Of a stretch of 55,117 bases of DNA, positions 34,459-43,182 are shown one piece after another. Positions within the stretch are counted from its first letter, which is position 1, and the number at the start of each line of letters is the position of its first letter. The stretch comes from Bdellovibrionales bacterium (lineage in GTDB: Bacteria > Bdellovibrionota > Bdellovibrionia > Bdellovibrionales > UBA1609): positions 1 to 55,117 of the forward strand of contig JADZEO010000084.1 in assembly GCA_020850475.1 (NCBI GenBank). The letters run 5' to 3'. The notes beneath the pieces were generated by a model. The model did not search any database. It saw only the letters and a list, made by a program, of their open reading frames with translations, and was not told the DNA's origin. Both the position numbers and the translations under genes were made by a program.

Positions 34459-35619
34459 ATGGCGCGAACCGAGTGTCGCTATTTTAATGGCTACAAACCC
34501 TGTGGGCGTTCGGCCCACTGCGATTTGGGGTGCACAAACTTTGCACCCCGTGGTCTTTCGCTGCTGGTGATTCATTTGGAAGCTTTGGGAGCGGTGGTGC
34601 GGGCGACCTCGATTTTGCCGGCCATTAAGCGCAAGTTTCCTCAGAGTCACATAACTTGGGTGACCCAAGCTCCAGCCCAACAGCTGTTGCTTCATAATCC
34701 CTATATTGATCGAGTCCTGACAACCCACTCCAACGATCTTTTGGCGCTGCAAGCACTTGAGTTTGATGTGTCACTGGTCGTGGACAAATCCCTAAAGGCC
34801 ACCGGCGTGTTAAAGCACACTCGCGCCGAGCTGGTGTATGGGTTTGTCGCCAACTCGAGCGGCGCGATTTTGCCCGCGACTCCGGCCGCCCAAGAGCTTT
34901 GGGAATTGGGCCTTGATGACCACCGCAAATTTTTTGTGAATCAAAAACCCGAGACCCAGCTCTTGATTGAGTCACTGGAGTTGGGGCCCTATTGCCGAGA
35001 TCCCTATGTGCTTCGTTTGAGTGATGACGAGCGCAATGAGGCTGACCGACGTCGCGGTCTCTGGAGTGGGCGCGGTGAGCGGCTGATCGGACTTAATACC
35101 GGCTGTAGCGCCACACTGCCAAATAAAAAACTCAGCATTCAAAATCATCGGGACTTGATTGCGTTAGTGGGGCAACTACCCAACGTCAAAGTGGTGCTCT
35201 TAGGTGGGCCGGAAGATACCGAGCGCAATCAAATGATAGGTGAGGGGCTACCCGTCATCGTGTCGCCGACCGACATGGGGCTACGTGATGGATTGGTCAG
35301 CGTGGCTGCCTGTGATCTGGTCGTCACCGGCGACAGCCTCGGAATGCACATGGCAATTGGTCTGGAGAAGTGGGTCGTCGCTTGGTTTGGTCCTACCTGC
35401 GCTCAGGAAATTGATCTTTATGATCGTGGAGTGCGTGTGGTGTCGGCCGCTGAGTGTGGGCCTTGCTGGAAGCGCAGTTGCCACCAAATCAAAATGTGTT
35501 ACGATCAGGTCGCCTTGCACGACTTGATTTTGGGGATTCAGAAGGGACTTCAGTGGCTCACCTCGTCTACCAGACAGCCTTTATCGGCGACCTCGTCCTC
35601 AGCATCCCCCTGCTCCTAA
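34459..35619 (+). CDS. GT9 heptosyltransferase-like protein with Cys clusters
   Basis: The 386-residue glycosyltransferase family 9 protein has 'LVIHLEALGAVVRATSILPAI' at the donor/acceptor N-lobe, and 'IGLNTGC' and 'VTGDSLGMHMAIGL' in the C-lobe nucleotide-sugar site. Unusual are an N-terminal four-cysteine cluster (C6, C15, C21, C25, spaced CX8CX5CX3C) and a C-terminal one ('CGPCWKRSCHQIKMC'), which look metal-binding. The last 22 residues are read from DNA that also encodes the start of the next GT9 gene, so they may be a low-information tail. Confidence 0.88.
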   Translation: MARTECRYFNGYKPCGRSAHCDLGCTNFAPRGLSLLVIHLEALGAVVRATSILPAIKRKFPQSHITWVTQAPAQQLLLHNPYIDRVLTTHSNDLLALQALEFDVSLVVDKSLKATGVLKHTRAELVYGFVANSSGAILPATPAAQELWELGLDDHRKFFVNQKPETQLLIESLELGPYCRDPYVLRLSDDERNEADRRRGLWSGRGERLIGLNTGCSATLPNKKLSIQNHRDLIALVGQLPNVKVVLLGGPEDTERNQMIGEGLPVIVSPTDMGLRDGLVSVAACDLVVTGDSLGMHMAIGLEKWVVAWFGPTCAQEIDLYDRGVRVVSAAECGPCWKRSCHQIKMCYDQVALHDLILGIQKGLQWLTSSTRQPLSATSSSASPCS

Positions 35620-36656
35620 ACGTTAAGCGCAAATATCCTCAGGAGCCCTTGCATCTCGTTTGCCGCCAGGGCTTTGGCAGTCTTTTTCAAGAGCTCGGTT
35701 TGGTCGATTTGGTTTTTGAGGTCAGCAAGAGCCAAGGCGCCGGACCTTACCGAGCGCTGGTCAAGCGCCTACGAGAGGAGCAATACCAACGGGTTTGGTG
35801 TCCTCACCAATCGATTCGCACCAGCCTCATAATTAAACAGCTTCGCGCAAAGCACTCGGTGGGGTTCAAAGAATGGTGGAATGGTTGGGCTTTTGATTCT
35901 CGAGTTGAACGCCCCGTGCACCTTCCGGATCCCTTGCGGCAGTTGTTTTTGTTGTCAGGCGAGGATGAGACTCTGAGTAAACAATACGCCCACCTCGAAG
36001 GTTTGGAAAACCCGACGGAGCGGGGGGTGTGGCGTGCCTTCAACGCCCCGAGGATTCCGGACTGGGCTTCAAGTTATCTCCTTCGCCCGGGAGTCTTGAG
36101 TGGCGAGGTCGTCAAACGCCTCGAGGAAACGACCTTGCGGTTGTTAAGTGAGTACGAACTTTCGCGAGGAAAATTTGCGCTCCTCGCACCTGGCAGCGTT
36201 TGGCCCACTAAGCGTTGGACCATCGAAGGTTACGCTGAGCTGGCTCTCGAGCTGCGCGCCCAAGGCTGGCAGGTGGTGGTGATGGGTTCTTCGGCCGAAC
36301 AGGAAGTCTGTCAGGCTTTAGCTCAATTAAGTCGGGGAGCACTCAATCTCGCCGGTAAGACTTCACTTTGGGAGAGTTTGTCATTGATGAATTCAGCTAA
36401 GGTTTTAATTTGTAACGACAGTGGCGCGGCTCATTTGGCGAGCTGTGTGGGGCTTCCCACCGTCGCCGTTTTTGGTCCGACCACTCTTGATCTCGGGTAC
36501 CGGCCTTGGCAAGAACAGGCCATCGTGGTGCAAAAGGATTTGTCTTGTCGCCCCTGTGGTAAGCACGGAGCGGTGAAGTGTCCCCTCGGGACTCATGAGT
36601 GCATGAAGGCGATCAAAGGTGTCGAAGTTCTCGAGCACGTCCTGGCCCTCCGATAA
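35553..36656 (+). CDS. GT9 heptosyltransferase (WaaF-like)
   Basis: This 367-residue GT9 protein starts 'VAHLVYQTAFIGDLVLSIPLL', the standard N-lobe of heptosyltransferases, and has 'LLAPGSVWPTKRW' and 'LICNDSGAAHLASCVGLPTVAVFGPT' in the ADP-heptose-binding lobe. A Cys-rich end ('CRPCGKHGAVKCPLGTHEC') is common in WaaF/RfaF. I chose GTG 35553 with AAGGGA upstream, since family homology begins exactly there; it overlaps the previous gene by 67 bases. It ends just before a strong terminator. Confidence 0.9.
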   Translation: MAHLVYQTAFIGDLVLSIPLLLNVKRKYPQEPLHLVCRQGFGSLFQELGLVDLVFEVSKSQGAGPYRALVKRLREEQYQRVWCPHQSIRTSLIIKQLRAKHSVGFKEWWNGWAFDSRVERPVHLPDPLRQLFLLSGEDETLSKQYAHLEGLENPTERGVWRAFNAPRIPDWASSYLLRPGVLSGEVVKRLEETTLRLLSEYELSRGKFALLAPGSVWPTKRWTIEGYAELALELRAQGWQVVVMGSSAEQEVCQALAQLSRGALNLAGKTSLWESLSLMNSAKVLICNDSGAAHLASCVGLPTVAVFGPTTLDLGYRPWQEQAIVVQKDLSCRPCGKHGAVKCPLGTHECMKAIKGVEVLEHVLALR

Positions 36657-36658
36657 AA

Positions 36659-36699
36659 CCGGGGCGGGAAGTCGCCTTTCCCACCCCGGAGGGCTTTTT
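36659..36699. terminator. Bidirectional Rho-independent terminator
   Basis: A 12-bp stem with one mismatch (CCGGGGCGGGAA pairing TTCCCACCCCGG, 36659-36689), then GGGCTTTTTG on the plus strand. On the minus strand the stem is followed by TTTTAT. It ends the envelope operon from the left and the flagellin gene from the right. Confidence 0.92.
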
Positions 36700-36735
36700 G
36701 TCTATAAGGATTCGTGTCTACTAAAATCAATTCAA

Positions 36736-37569
36736 TTACGACAATAACCTGAGTGCTGCCGACGGAGCTTGGTTAGCCTGAGCCAACACCCCGATTGAGG
36801 CGTTCAGCAGGATACTGTTGCGAGTGAGCTCAGAGGACGATTGAGCCATGTCAGTGTCGCGGATGCGGCTGTTCGCGGCCGAGAAGTTCTCAACGGCGAC
36901 GCCGATATTCTCAGTCGTCGACACCAAGCGATTCTGAATGGCACCTAGGTTGGCGCGCATTCCGTTGACGTTACGTTGAGCTTCTTCGAGCACACTCAAG
37001 GCTTCACGGGCGTCCATTTTGTCTGAGAAGTCAAAGCCTTCGATTCCAAGAGCTGAGAGGGTCGTATTTTGTTCCGAAGCATTAAAGGCAATGCGATCTT
37101 GAAAGTCGTCATTGTTCACATCAATTTGGAAAGCATACTCCGAGCCTGAGCCATCGAGGAGTTTGGCGCTGCCAAAACGAGTGGACTCGGCAATACGTTG
37201 AATTTCAGATTTGAGTTGCTGCACTTCTTTGTTTACAAATCCGCGCTCCACATCACCAATGGTGTCGGAAGCAGCTTGTACGCCCAACTCTCTGAGGCGA
37301 GTCAAAATGTTACTGACTTCACCCAGTCCGCCTTCCGCCACTTGAATCATTGAGATTCCGTCGTTGGCGTTGCGCTGAGCTTGTTGATAGCCGCGGATAG
37401 TGGACTTTAAAGTTTCGCTAATGGACAAGCCAGCAGCGTCGTCAGCGGCTTTGGTGATGCGGCTGCCACTGCTGAGTTGTGCGTAGCTGGTTTGAATGGA
37501 ACGTTGGCTTGAAGCCATTGTCCGTTGTGCGTTGATAGCGGCGATATTAGTGGCGACTCTGATACCCAT
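36736..37569 (-). CDS. fliC: Flagellin
   Basis: The 277-residue protein consists almost only of the conserved D0/D1 domains: N-terminal 'NIAAINAQRTMASSQRSIQ' and 'LSSGSRITKAADDAAGLSIS', C-terminal 'ANLGAIQNRL', 'NFSAANSRIRDTDMA' and 'LAQANQAPSAALRLLS'. The variable domain is very short, as in other Bdellovibrio-type flagellins. ATG 37569 is preceded by AAGGAGA, and a sigma-28 promoter lies 100 bases upstream. It is a lone flagellin gene here; others may sit elsewhere. Confidence 0.97.
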   Translation of the reverse strand: MGIRVATNIAAINAQRTMASSQRSIQTSYAQLSSGSRITKAADDAAGLSISETLKSTIRGYQQAQRNANDGISMIQVAEGGLGEVSNILTRLRELGVQAASDTIGDVERGFVNKEVQQLKSEIQRIAESTRFGSAKLLDGSGSEYAFQIDVNNDDFQDRIAFNASEQNTTLSALGIEGFDFSDKMDAREALSVLEEAQRNVNGMRANLGAIQNRLVSTTENIGVAVENFSAANSRIRDTDMAQSSSELTRNSILLNASIGVLAQANQAPSAALRLLS

Positions 37570-37667
37570 GGTGCTCTCCTTATAGAAACATTGAGTGGTT
37601 AATAAAAGCCCTTGGCAGGTCGCTGGGTCCAGGGATCCAGTCGAGTCCTGCGCTTGTGACAACCACT

Positions 37668-37694
37668 CTTTCGGCGAGTCGAGATCGCGCTTTA
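37668..37694 (-). promoter_or_regulatory. Sigma-28 (FliA) promoter of flagellin
   Basis: On the minus strand: TAAA, 15 bases, then GCCGAAAG, close to the enterobacterial FliA consensus TAAA-N15-GCCGATAA. It would give a 5' leader of about 90 bases. Confidence 0.8.
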
Positions 37695-37865
37695 GTCGAG
37701 TCGGTGATTTCCGGAGGAAGGTCGAGCGAGTTCTAGTTTTTGGTCCGGGAATTCTCGACCAAAGATGGAGGCAAATGCCGACTGCAGTCGAGGCTGGCGA
37801 CCAGTGTCTTAAGACGAATGTCGTCCCGACTTATATAAGAAGGGACGCAAGGCCGGTCGAGGGGT

Positions 37866-39275
37866 CTAGTCGCGGCCCAAGTCCTTCACATTGATTCCGT
37901 ATTTTTTGATTTTTCTCAGCAAAGTGTTCTTAGGAATGTTGGCCTCAGCGACCGTCTTGTTGATCCGCCCTTGGTTGGCCGTGAGTGCGGCAAGAATAAA
38001 TTCCTTTTCCGATTCTTCCTTAAAACGATCATAGTCCATGGGGCCAGAGTAGTAGACCGGCAAGTCCATGCGGTTTTCACCCAGGTCGGCGAGCCCAATG
38101 TTTTCTGGCAAATTTTCGAGTTCAATCTGATGACCGGTGGTGACAATAAAAGTTCGTTCGATGACGTTCTCGAGTTCGCGAATGTTGCCTGGCCAACGGT
38201 AGCTGGTCAGCGCCTTCATTGCTTCCTCGCTCACGCCGGTGAGATTACGAGCATGAAGTCGGTTAAAGCGACGAACAAAAAACTCAACCAGTCCCGGAAG
38301 GTCATCCAATCGCTCGCGCAACGGCGGCAAAAACAAGGGCATCACATTCAGACGATAAAAAAGATCTTCGCGGAACTTCCCTTCCTCAATCATTTTTTCC
38401 AGATTGCGGTTGGTTGCGGCAATGATGCGGGCATTGGTCTTAACTTCGCGATTGCCGCCCACCGGAATAAACCTTTGTTCCTGGAGCACGCGCAACAATT
38501 TAACCTGCATCTCAGGTTTGAGCTCGCCAATTTCATCGAGAAAAATCGTACCTTTGTTGGCCAGTTGAAACTTGCCAATTTTTCTTTCAGTTGCATCCGA
38601 AAACGAACCCTTTTCGTGGCCAAAGAGCTCGCTTTCCATTAAGTCTTCGGGGATTGCGGTGCAATCAATAACCACAAAGTCGCCGTGCTTGCGGGGCGAG
38701 CTGGAGTGGATCGCCCGTGCCACCAACTCTTTACCGGTCCCGTTTTCGCCGCGTACCAGGACTGTGGTATCGACCTGACTCAGTCGGGAAACCAGATTAA
38801 AAAGCTCGCGCATTTTTTCTGAAGAGCCCACGATTTCGCTGTCCACGTCATCATCAAGAATCGGACGAGAAAGGGCCAAACTCGACACCAGGTCGCGCGT
38901 GTCTAAGGCCTTCTGGACGAGTTCTTTGAGCTTCTCTGGCTGTACCGGTTTTTCAAGGTAGTCGTAGGCTCCGCACTTGATGGCTTCGACGGCATCTTTG
39001 AGGTTACTATGCGCTGTCATAATAACCACAAAAGTTCTCGGGTCATGTTCCTTGATCAGCTTGAGCGCCGTGAGACCGTCGACTTCAGGCATGCGGACAT
39101 CCATCAGCACCAAATCAAATTCTTGCTTTTTAATTTCTTCGAGTGCGATGGCGCCATTTTCAGCTTCAACGATGTTGAAGTCCAAGCCCGGAAAACTATT
39201 TTGCAAGATCGCGACCACAGTTTTGCGGAGTTCAGCTTCATCATCAACAATGAGTGCGTTCAATAGATCGGTCAT
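37866..39275 (-). CDS. NtrC-type response regulator with altered GAFTGA loop
   Basis: The 469-residue protein has a receiver domain (D59 in 'LMDVRMPE', K109 in 'EKP'), an AAA+ domain with Walker A GENGTGKE (176-183), Walker B '[11 protein letters not shown]', and a Fis-type helix-turn-helix at the end ('INKTVAEANIPKNTLLRKI'). The sigma-54 contact loop, normally GAFTGA, reads GSFSDA (223-228), so sigma-54 activation may be lost or changed. Its start overlaps the CHASE2 kinase stop by four bases, so it is the cognate regulator. It sits upstream of flagellin. Confidence 0.93.
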   Translation of the reverse strand: MTDLLNALIVDDEAELRKTVVAILQNSFPGLDFNIVEAENGAIALEEIKKQEFDLVLMDVRMPEVDGLTALKLIKEHDPRTFVVIMTAHSNLKDAVEAIKCGAYDYLEKPVQPEKLKELVQKALDTRDLVSSLALSRPILDDDVDSEIVGSSEKMRELFNLVSRLSQVDTTVLVRGENGTGKELVARAIHSSSPRKHGDFVVIDCTAIPEDLMESELFGHEKGSFSDATERKIGKFQLANKGTIFLDEIGELKPEMQVKLLRVLQEQRFIPVGGNREVKTNARIIAATNRNLEKMIEEGKFREDLFYRLNVMPLFLPPLRERLDDLPGLVEFFVRRFNRLHARNLTGVSEEAMKALTSYRWPGNIRELENVIERTFIVTTGHQIELENLPENIGLADLGENRMDLPVYYSGPMDYDRFKEESEKEFILAALTANQGRINKTVAEANIPKNTLLRKIKKYGINVKDLGRD

Positions 39276-41206
39276 GACACTTCTCCTGGAATCATCGGGC
39301 CACGCAGGCCAACTAACTCTTGAGTCGGTTCAGTCGTCGCTTCATCAATTGGCAGGTCAAATTCAAAGCGAGTACCTCGGCCGACTTCGCTTTCCATTTT
39401 AATATTTCCGCCGTGCAATTCGATAAAATACTTTACTAAATACAAGCCCAAGCCGGTGCCCTTGGTGTTGTGGGTGTGCTGCTGTCCCCGAACAAACTTC
39501 TCAAAGACTCGCTGTTGTTCCGCTGGCGCAATGCCCACGCCGGTATCTTGAACCACCACTCGCACGGTGTCGTCATCTTCCCGCGAAAGGATGAGAACCG
39601 TGCCCCCGTTGGGAGTGTACTTAATCGCATTTTCGACGAGGTTGAGTATCACCTCACGAATTAAAAGACTATCAATTTCGATGAGGAACATGGGTTCAAG
39701 TTTGGTCTCAAGGGCAATCTGCTTGGCGTCGGCCAGAGGGTGCAATTGGCTAATGACGTTGACGATGAGTTCGTTCACGTCGGAGGCCTCTTTGTTCAGT
39801 TTAAAGTCTTTCGATTCGACTCGCGTAATCTGCAGGATCTTCTGAATGTACTTGTGGAGTTCAGCACTCTCGTGACGGAGAGCGGCGAGGTCTTTGGCGA
39901 GAGGATCTTCTTTATGCAAGGTCAAGAGGCGATCGCAAATGGCTTGGATCTTGGCGATTGGAGTTTTTAAGTCGTGACTAAACAAGGACACGAAGTTGTT
40001 TTTCATTTCTTCAACTTCAGTCAAATAGAGCTTTTCTTGTTCCAGTCGCCAATTGAGATTTTCGTTTACCGTTAAGTGATAACTAAGGAACATGATGTAA
40101 GTGGCACCCAATTGAATGAGTGCAGCCTGAATGGGGAGCCACAGGTAGAAGGTGTCGAAGGCCCACATCGACAACGCGGTGGCCGCCGTGCCAAGCCAAA
40201 AGGTGGCGACAAAGGCAATGGACTGCGGGTACCCAAACTGAATCCATACGGAAGTCACCAGGATGATCAGCAGATACAAAATCATCCACCACCGACTGGG
40301 GCGTTGAATCCATCGATTGGTGGCGATGTTGTCAGTGATGTGCGCCATCAGTTCGGCGCGACTGAGTTCGCCGACGGGTGTCCGGTAGCGGTGTCCCGGG
40401 GTATCGCTGCTGCCGATGATGACCGTTTTACCGCGGAAAAAGTCCGGCGGGAAACGACCCTCGAGAAAGGCGCGAAAACTAATGCTGGGGTAGGTGCCCC
40501 GTTCTCCCTGAAAGTTGACCAAGTAATTCTCGCCGGAAATAAAGCGCACATTGGAATTTTGCTGTTTAGCCAGCGGGGCCGCTAAGCGCAGAGCGAGGTG
40601 GGGGACGGTAATGAGTGAAGATGAAAAGTGGCGAACCACGCCGTCTTCGTCGGCCCTGAGATCGTTGATGCCAATTCCGTGAGACACGTTGGGCGTAAAG
40701 GGTGGAAAAATCGCCCGTCCTTCGTTGTCGAGACTGGCCGACCAAATGAGGCGCTCATCGGAAAATATCTTAGGATAAGAGACCGCATCGCCGGTCCGTC
40801 GCAAGCTGGGTCCAAAAAAGTAACTGATGCCCACTTGTTGTGGATCCATCTGCAGAAGTTTTTCGAGAAGAAGGTGCCAAGTGCGCTCGTTCCAAAAAAA
40901 ACTGTCGGTCAATGAAGTGATTTCTTTCATGGGGCGGATCACGTTGCGGCTGCGCCCATGAAAGTCGATCCATTCATTTTGGTCGATTTCGAGCAAAACG
41001 ATGTTGGAGTTGGAGTTTTGCTGGCCACGAATTTGGAAGCGCAAATCGTAGTTGGCCGCGTGATCGAAAAAAATCAAGATGGAGCCAATCAGCCAGGCGA
41101 GCCCAGCGCGCATCCAAACCGCCTTGCGTCTCCAGAGGTAGCGTCCCCAGAGGAGAAGAAAGGCTTTGAGATCACGAAACCATTGTCCATCCACCATTAA
41201 CGCCAT
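39272..41206 (-). CDS. CHASE2 sensor histidine kinase
   Basis: The 644-residue kinase has a TM helix (about 33-50), a large extracytoplasmic CHASE2 domain (about 55-305; 'NSNIVLLEIDQNEW', 'FFRGKTVIIGSSDTPGHRYRTP'-like end), then three TM helices (about 310-385) and a coiled coil. The HisKA domain has 'FSHDLKTPIAK' (phospho-acceptor H411) and the HATPase_c domain 'NLVENAIKYTP', 'DTGVGI' and 'GTGLGLYLV'. The CHASE2 signal is unknown. It is translationally coupled to the NtrC-type regulator. Confidence 0.94.
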   Translation of the reverse strand: MALMVDGQWFRDLKAFLLLWGRYLWRRKAVWMRAGLAWLIGSILIFFDHAANYDLRFQIRGQQNSNSNIVLLEIDQNEWIDFHGRSRNVIRPMKEITSLTDSFFWNERTWHLLLEKLLQMDPQQVGISYFFGPSLRRTGDAVSYPKIFSDERLIWSASLDNEGRAIFPPFTPNVSHGIGINDLRADEDGVVRHFSSSLITVPHLALRLAAPLAKQQNSNVRFISGENYLVNFQGERGTYPSISFRAFLEGRFPPDFFRGKTVIIGSSDTPGHRYRTPVGELSRAELMAHITDNIATNRWIQRPSRWWMILYLLIILVTSVWIQFGYPQSIAFVATFWLGTAATALSMWAFDTFYLWLPIQAALIQLGATYIMFLSYHLTVNENLNWRLEQEKLYLTEVEEMKNNFVSLFSHDLKTPIAKIQAICDRLLTLHKEDPLAKDLAALRHESAELHKYIQKILQITRVESKDFKLNKEASDVNELIVNVISQLHPLADAKQIALETKLEPMFLIEIDSLLIREVILNLVENAIKYTPNGGTVLILSREDDDTVRVVVQDTGVGIAPAEQQRVFEKFVRGQQHTHNTKGTGLGLYLVKYFIELHGGNIKMESEVGRGTRFEFDLPIDEATTEPTQELVGLRGPMIPGEVS

Positions 41207-41266
41207 GTATCAATCTAACTTAAAAAAATCAATTGGTTAGAGAGTAAAAGTTGGTATTTTCTCGCT

Positions 41267-42235
41267 ATGCAAGTGATCAACGGATTGCAATCGGTAACGA
41301 CTCCCCCCTCAAATGGAACTGCTCTCACCATAGGGAGTTTTGATGGGCTTCATTTGGGTCATCGGGCCCTCGTCGGGGAAGTATTGCGCAACGCACAAAA
41401 ACACCAGATTTTGCCGGCCATGCTCACTTTTGACCCTCATCCTCTTCAGGTCTTGCAGCCGCAAACGCCGGTGCGCCGTCTCTTTCCCGTTATCGATTTG
41501 CAAGAACAAGCCGAGGCCATGGGAGTTCAGTGGCTCGTCGTTGAACCCTTCACTCTACAGCTCGCCCAAATGAAACCGGAAGAGTATTGGCTCACGCGAG
41601 TCAAACCCGCCCTGCGGCCTAAGGTTGTGGTGGTCGGTCACGATTTTGGCTTTGGTGCTGATCGCAAAGGGAATCTGGAGTTTTTGAGGCAATTGGCTGG
41701 CCGCGAAGGATTTGAGCTACACGTGGTTCCTCCGGTGACGTTGGCCAGTGACGTGATTTCGAGTTCGCGCATTCGTGCCCTGCTGATCGAGGGAAAAGTC
41801 GACCTCGTCAGCTCGCTCTTGGGTCGCCCCTTTGCGGTGCGAGGGCAGGTGGTTCGTGGAGATGGGCGAGGTCAGAGTTTGGGATTTCGCACGGCGAATT
41901 TGGCAAGTCTGCCGACGACCATGCCCGCGACGGGCGTGTATGTGACTGAAACCTTGGTCCCCTCAGGTCAGTGGGTTCCCTCAATCACCAACGTCGGGAG
42001 CGCGCCCACTGTGCGCCACCCGAATTCCGACTTACGCCTGGAAACCCATTTGCTGGCCAAAGGGGAATGGTCCCTCTATAATGAAACCATCGTGGTGAAG
42101 TTTCATGCCCGTTTGCGGGAGGAAACTCAGTTTGCCGGCATTGGCGAGCTGAAGTCTCAGATTGCCCGTGATATCGAGGAGGCGAAAGCCTATTGGGATC
42201 GAAAAAAGAAATCCGCTGGACCGAAATCGCCGTAA
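41267..42235 (+). CDS. ribF: Bifunctional riboflavin kinase / FAD synthetase
   Basis: The 322-residue protein has an N-terminal FAD synthetase with 'TIGSFDGLHLGHRAL', 'FDPHP', 'VVVGHDFGFGADRKGN' and 'ISSSRIRALLIEG', then the C-terminal flavokinase with 'RGDGRGQSLGFRTANL' and 'TNVGSAPTV'. It makes FMN and FAD from riboflavin. The 60-base leader is too short for an FMN riboswitch. The gene overlaps the AroE-like gene by 43 bases. Confidence 0.97.
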   Translation: MQVINGLQSVTTPPSNGTALTIGSFDGLHLGHRALVGEVLRNAQKHQILPAMLTFDPHPLQVLQPQTPVRRLFPVIDLQEQAEAMGVQWLVVEPFTLQLAQMKPEEYWLTRVKPALRPKVVVVGHDFGFGADRKGNLEFLRQLAGREGFELHVVPPVTLASDVISSSRIRALLIEGKVDLVSSLLGRPFAVRGQVVRGDGRGQSLGFRTANLASLPTTMPATGVYVTETLVPSGQWVPSITNVGSAPTVRHPNSDLRLETHLLAKGEWSLYNETIVVKFHARLREETQFAGIGELKSQIARDIEEAKAYWDRKKKSAGPKSP

Positions 42236-43062
42236 GTCCGCAGCATGAGCGGTGGCAGCTTCTCTCAAAAATCCTCAATGAAGCGGGTGTCGCCAACTGC
42301 TATGAGCCATCGGCGACGGCGCCCGAGCGGTTTGCCGAAAGTTTGAGTCAAGCTACCCAAAACATGGGGGCTCTACGCATCGGCAGTCCGTTCGGGCAAT
42401 TGGTGACCCGGCACTTTCCCTATGAGCCCGTGCTGTCGATGAGTTTAGGAGCGGCAGATACCTTGTTACCGATTCAAGGAAAATGGTGGACCAGGTCGGC
42501 GCTTTATCAGGCCTTTCATCACTTGTTGCGGGAGTTTGGTGATCTGCTCAATATGAAAGGCACCGCCTTGGTGGTCGGAGCGGGAGCGGCGGCGCGCATC
42601 GCGATCGCGAGCCTCATTAAAATCGGATTTAAGCAAATTAAGCTGACCAACCAGGAGCCCACGGAGGCCCAAGCACTCATGCGAGAGATGAGTCGAAGTT
42701 ACTTTGGTGTTTCCTTCGAGTTTGTTCCCTTGAGCCACCTGATCATGCTACCGGGAACCAACAGTATCATGGTGAATACGACCCCCTCAGGCGTTGACAA
42801 CGAGTTGATCAAAGAACTGCTTTATTTTAATTTTCTCGAGCCTGGGGGCGAGGTCTGGGATCTTTCACTGTCTCCAATTGAAACGGCCTTGGTAAAAGAA
42901 GCTGAAGAAATCGGCACTCGCGTGGTTCGGGGCTCTGAAGTCGCGAGCTGGGTCGACGTGGTCTGGGCCAAATGGGTTTTTGGATACGAAATGGACAGAA
43001 ACAGCTATTTGAAATCACTCACTGAAATGCTGAACAAAAATCTCCCGCCAGAAGCGACCTAA
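42193..43062 (+). CDS. AroE-like protein lacking shikimate dehydrogenase catalytic residues
   Basis: The 289-residue protein has the overall AroE layout and a good Rossmann motif 'VVGAGAAAR' (127-135), plus 'MVNTTPSGVD' (AroE's N-x-T/P-x-G region). The catalytic Lys block NVTxPxK is replaced by 'RIGSPFGQ' (62-69), and the GxNTDxxG block with the catalytic Asp by 'GKWWTRSA' (96-103). It probably does not act as a normal shikimate dehydrogenase and may bind another ligand. The TTG start overlaps ribF. Confidence 0.75.
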   Translation: MGSKKEIRWTEIAVSPQHERWQLLSKILNEAGVANCYEPSATAPERFAESLSQATQNMGALRIGSPFGQLVTRHFPYEPVLSMSLGAADTLLPIQGKWWTRSALYQAFHHLLREFGDLLNMKGTALVVGAGAAARIAIASLIKIGFKQIKLTNQEPTEAQALMREMSRSYFGVSFEFVPLSHLIMLPGTNSIMVNTTPSGVDNELIKELLYFNFLEPGGEVWDLSLSPIETALVKEAEEIGTRVVRGSEVASWVDVVWAKWVFGYEMDRNSYLKSLTEMLNKNLPPEAT

Positions 43063-43182
43063 AGTGAAACAAGACCGTTACATCTCGCTGCCGTAGTACC
43101 GATAGAAGAAACGCCAGAAGTGGGTAGGGGGGAGTTGTTCCTCGACCAAAGTCTGGAAGGAAATCAGAAAGAGGGAAGGTCA

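Noticed and set aside
37595-37894. 99-residue plus-strand frame upstream of flagellin
   Set aside because: It overlaps the flagellin promoter and the end of the NtrC-type gene antisense; composition follows the GTCGAG repeats.
41207-41266. FMN riboswitch upstream of ribF
   Set aside because: Only 60 bases separate ribF from the divergent gene and no RFN-type conserved blocks are visible.
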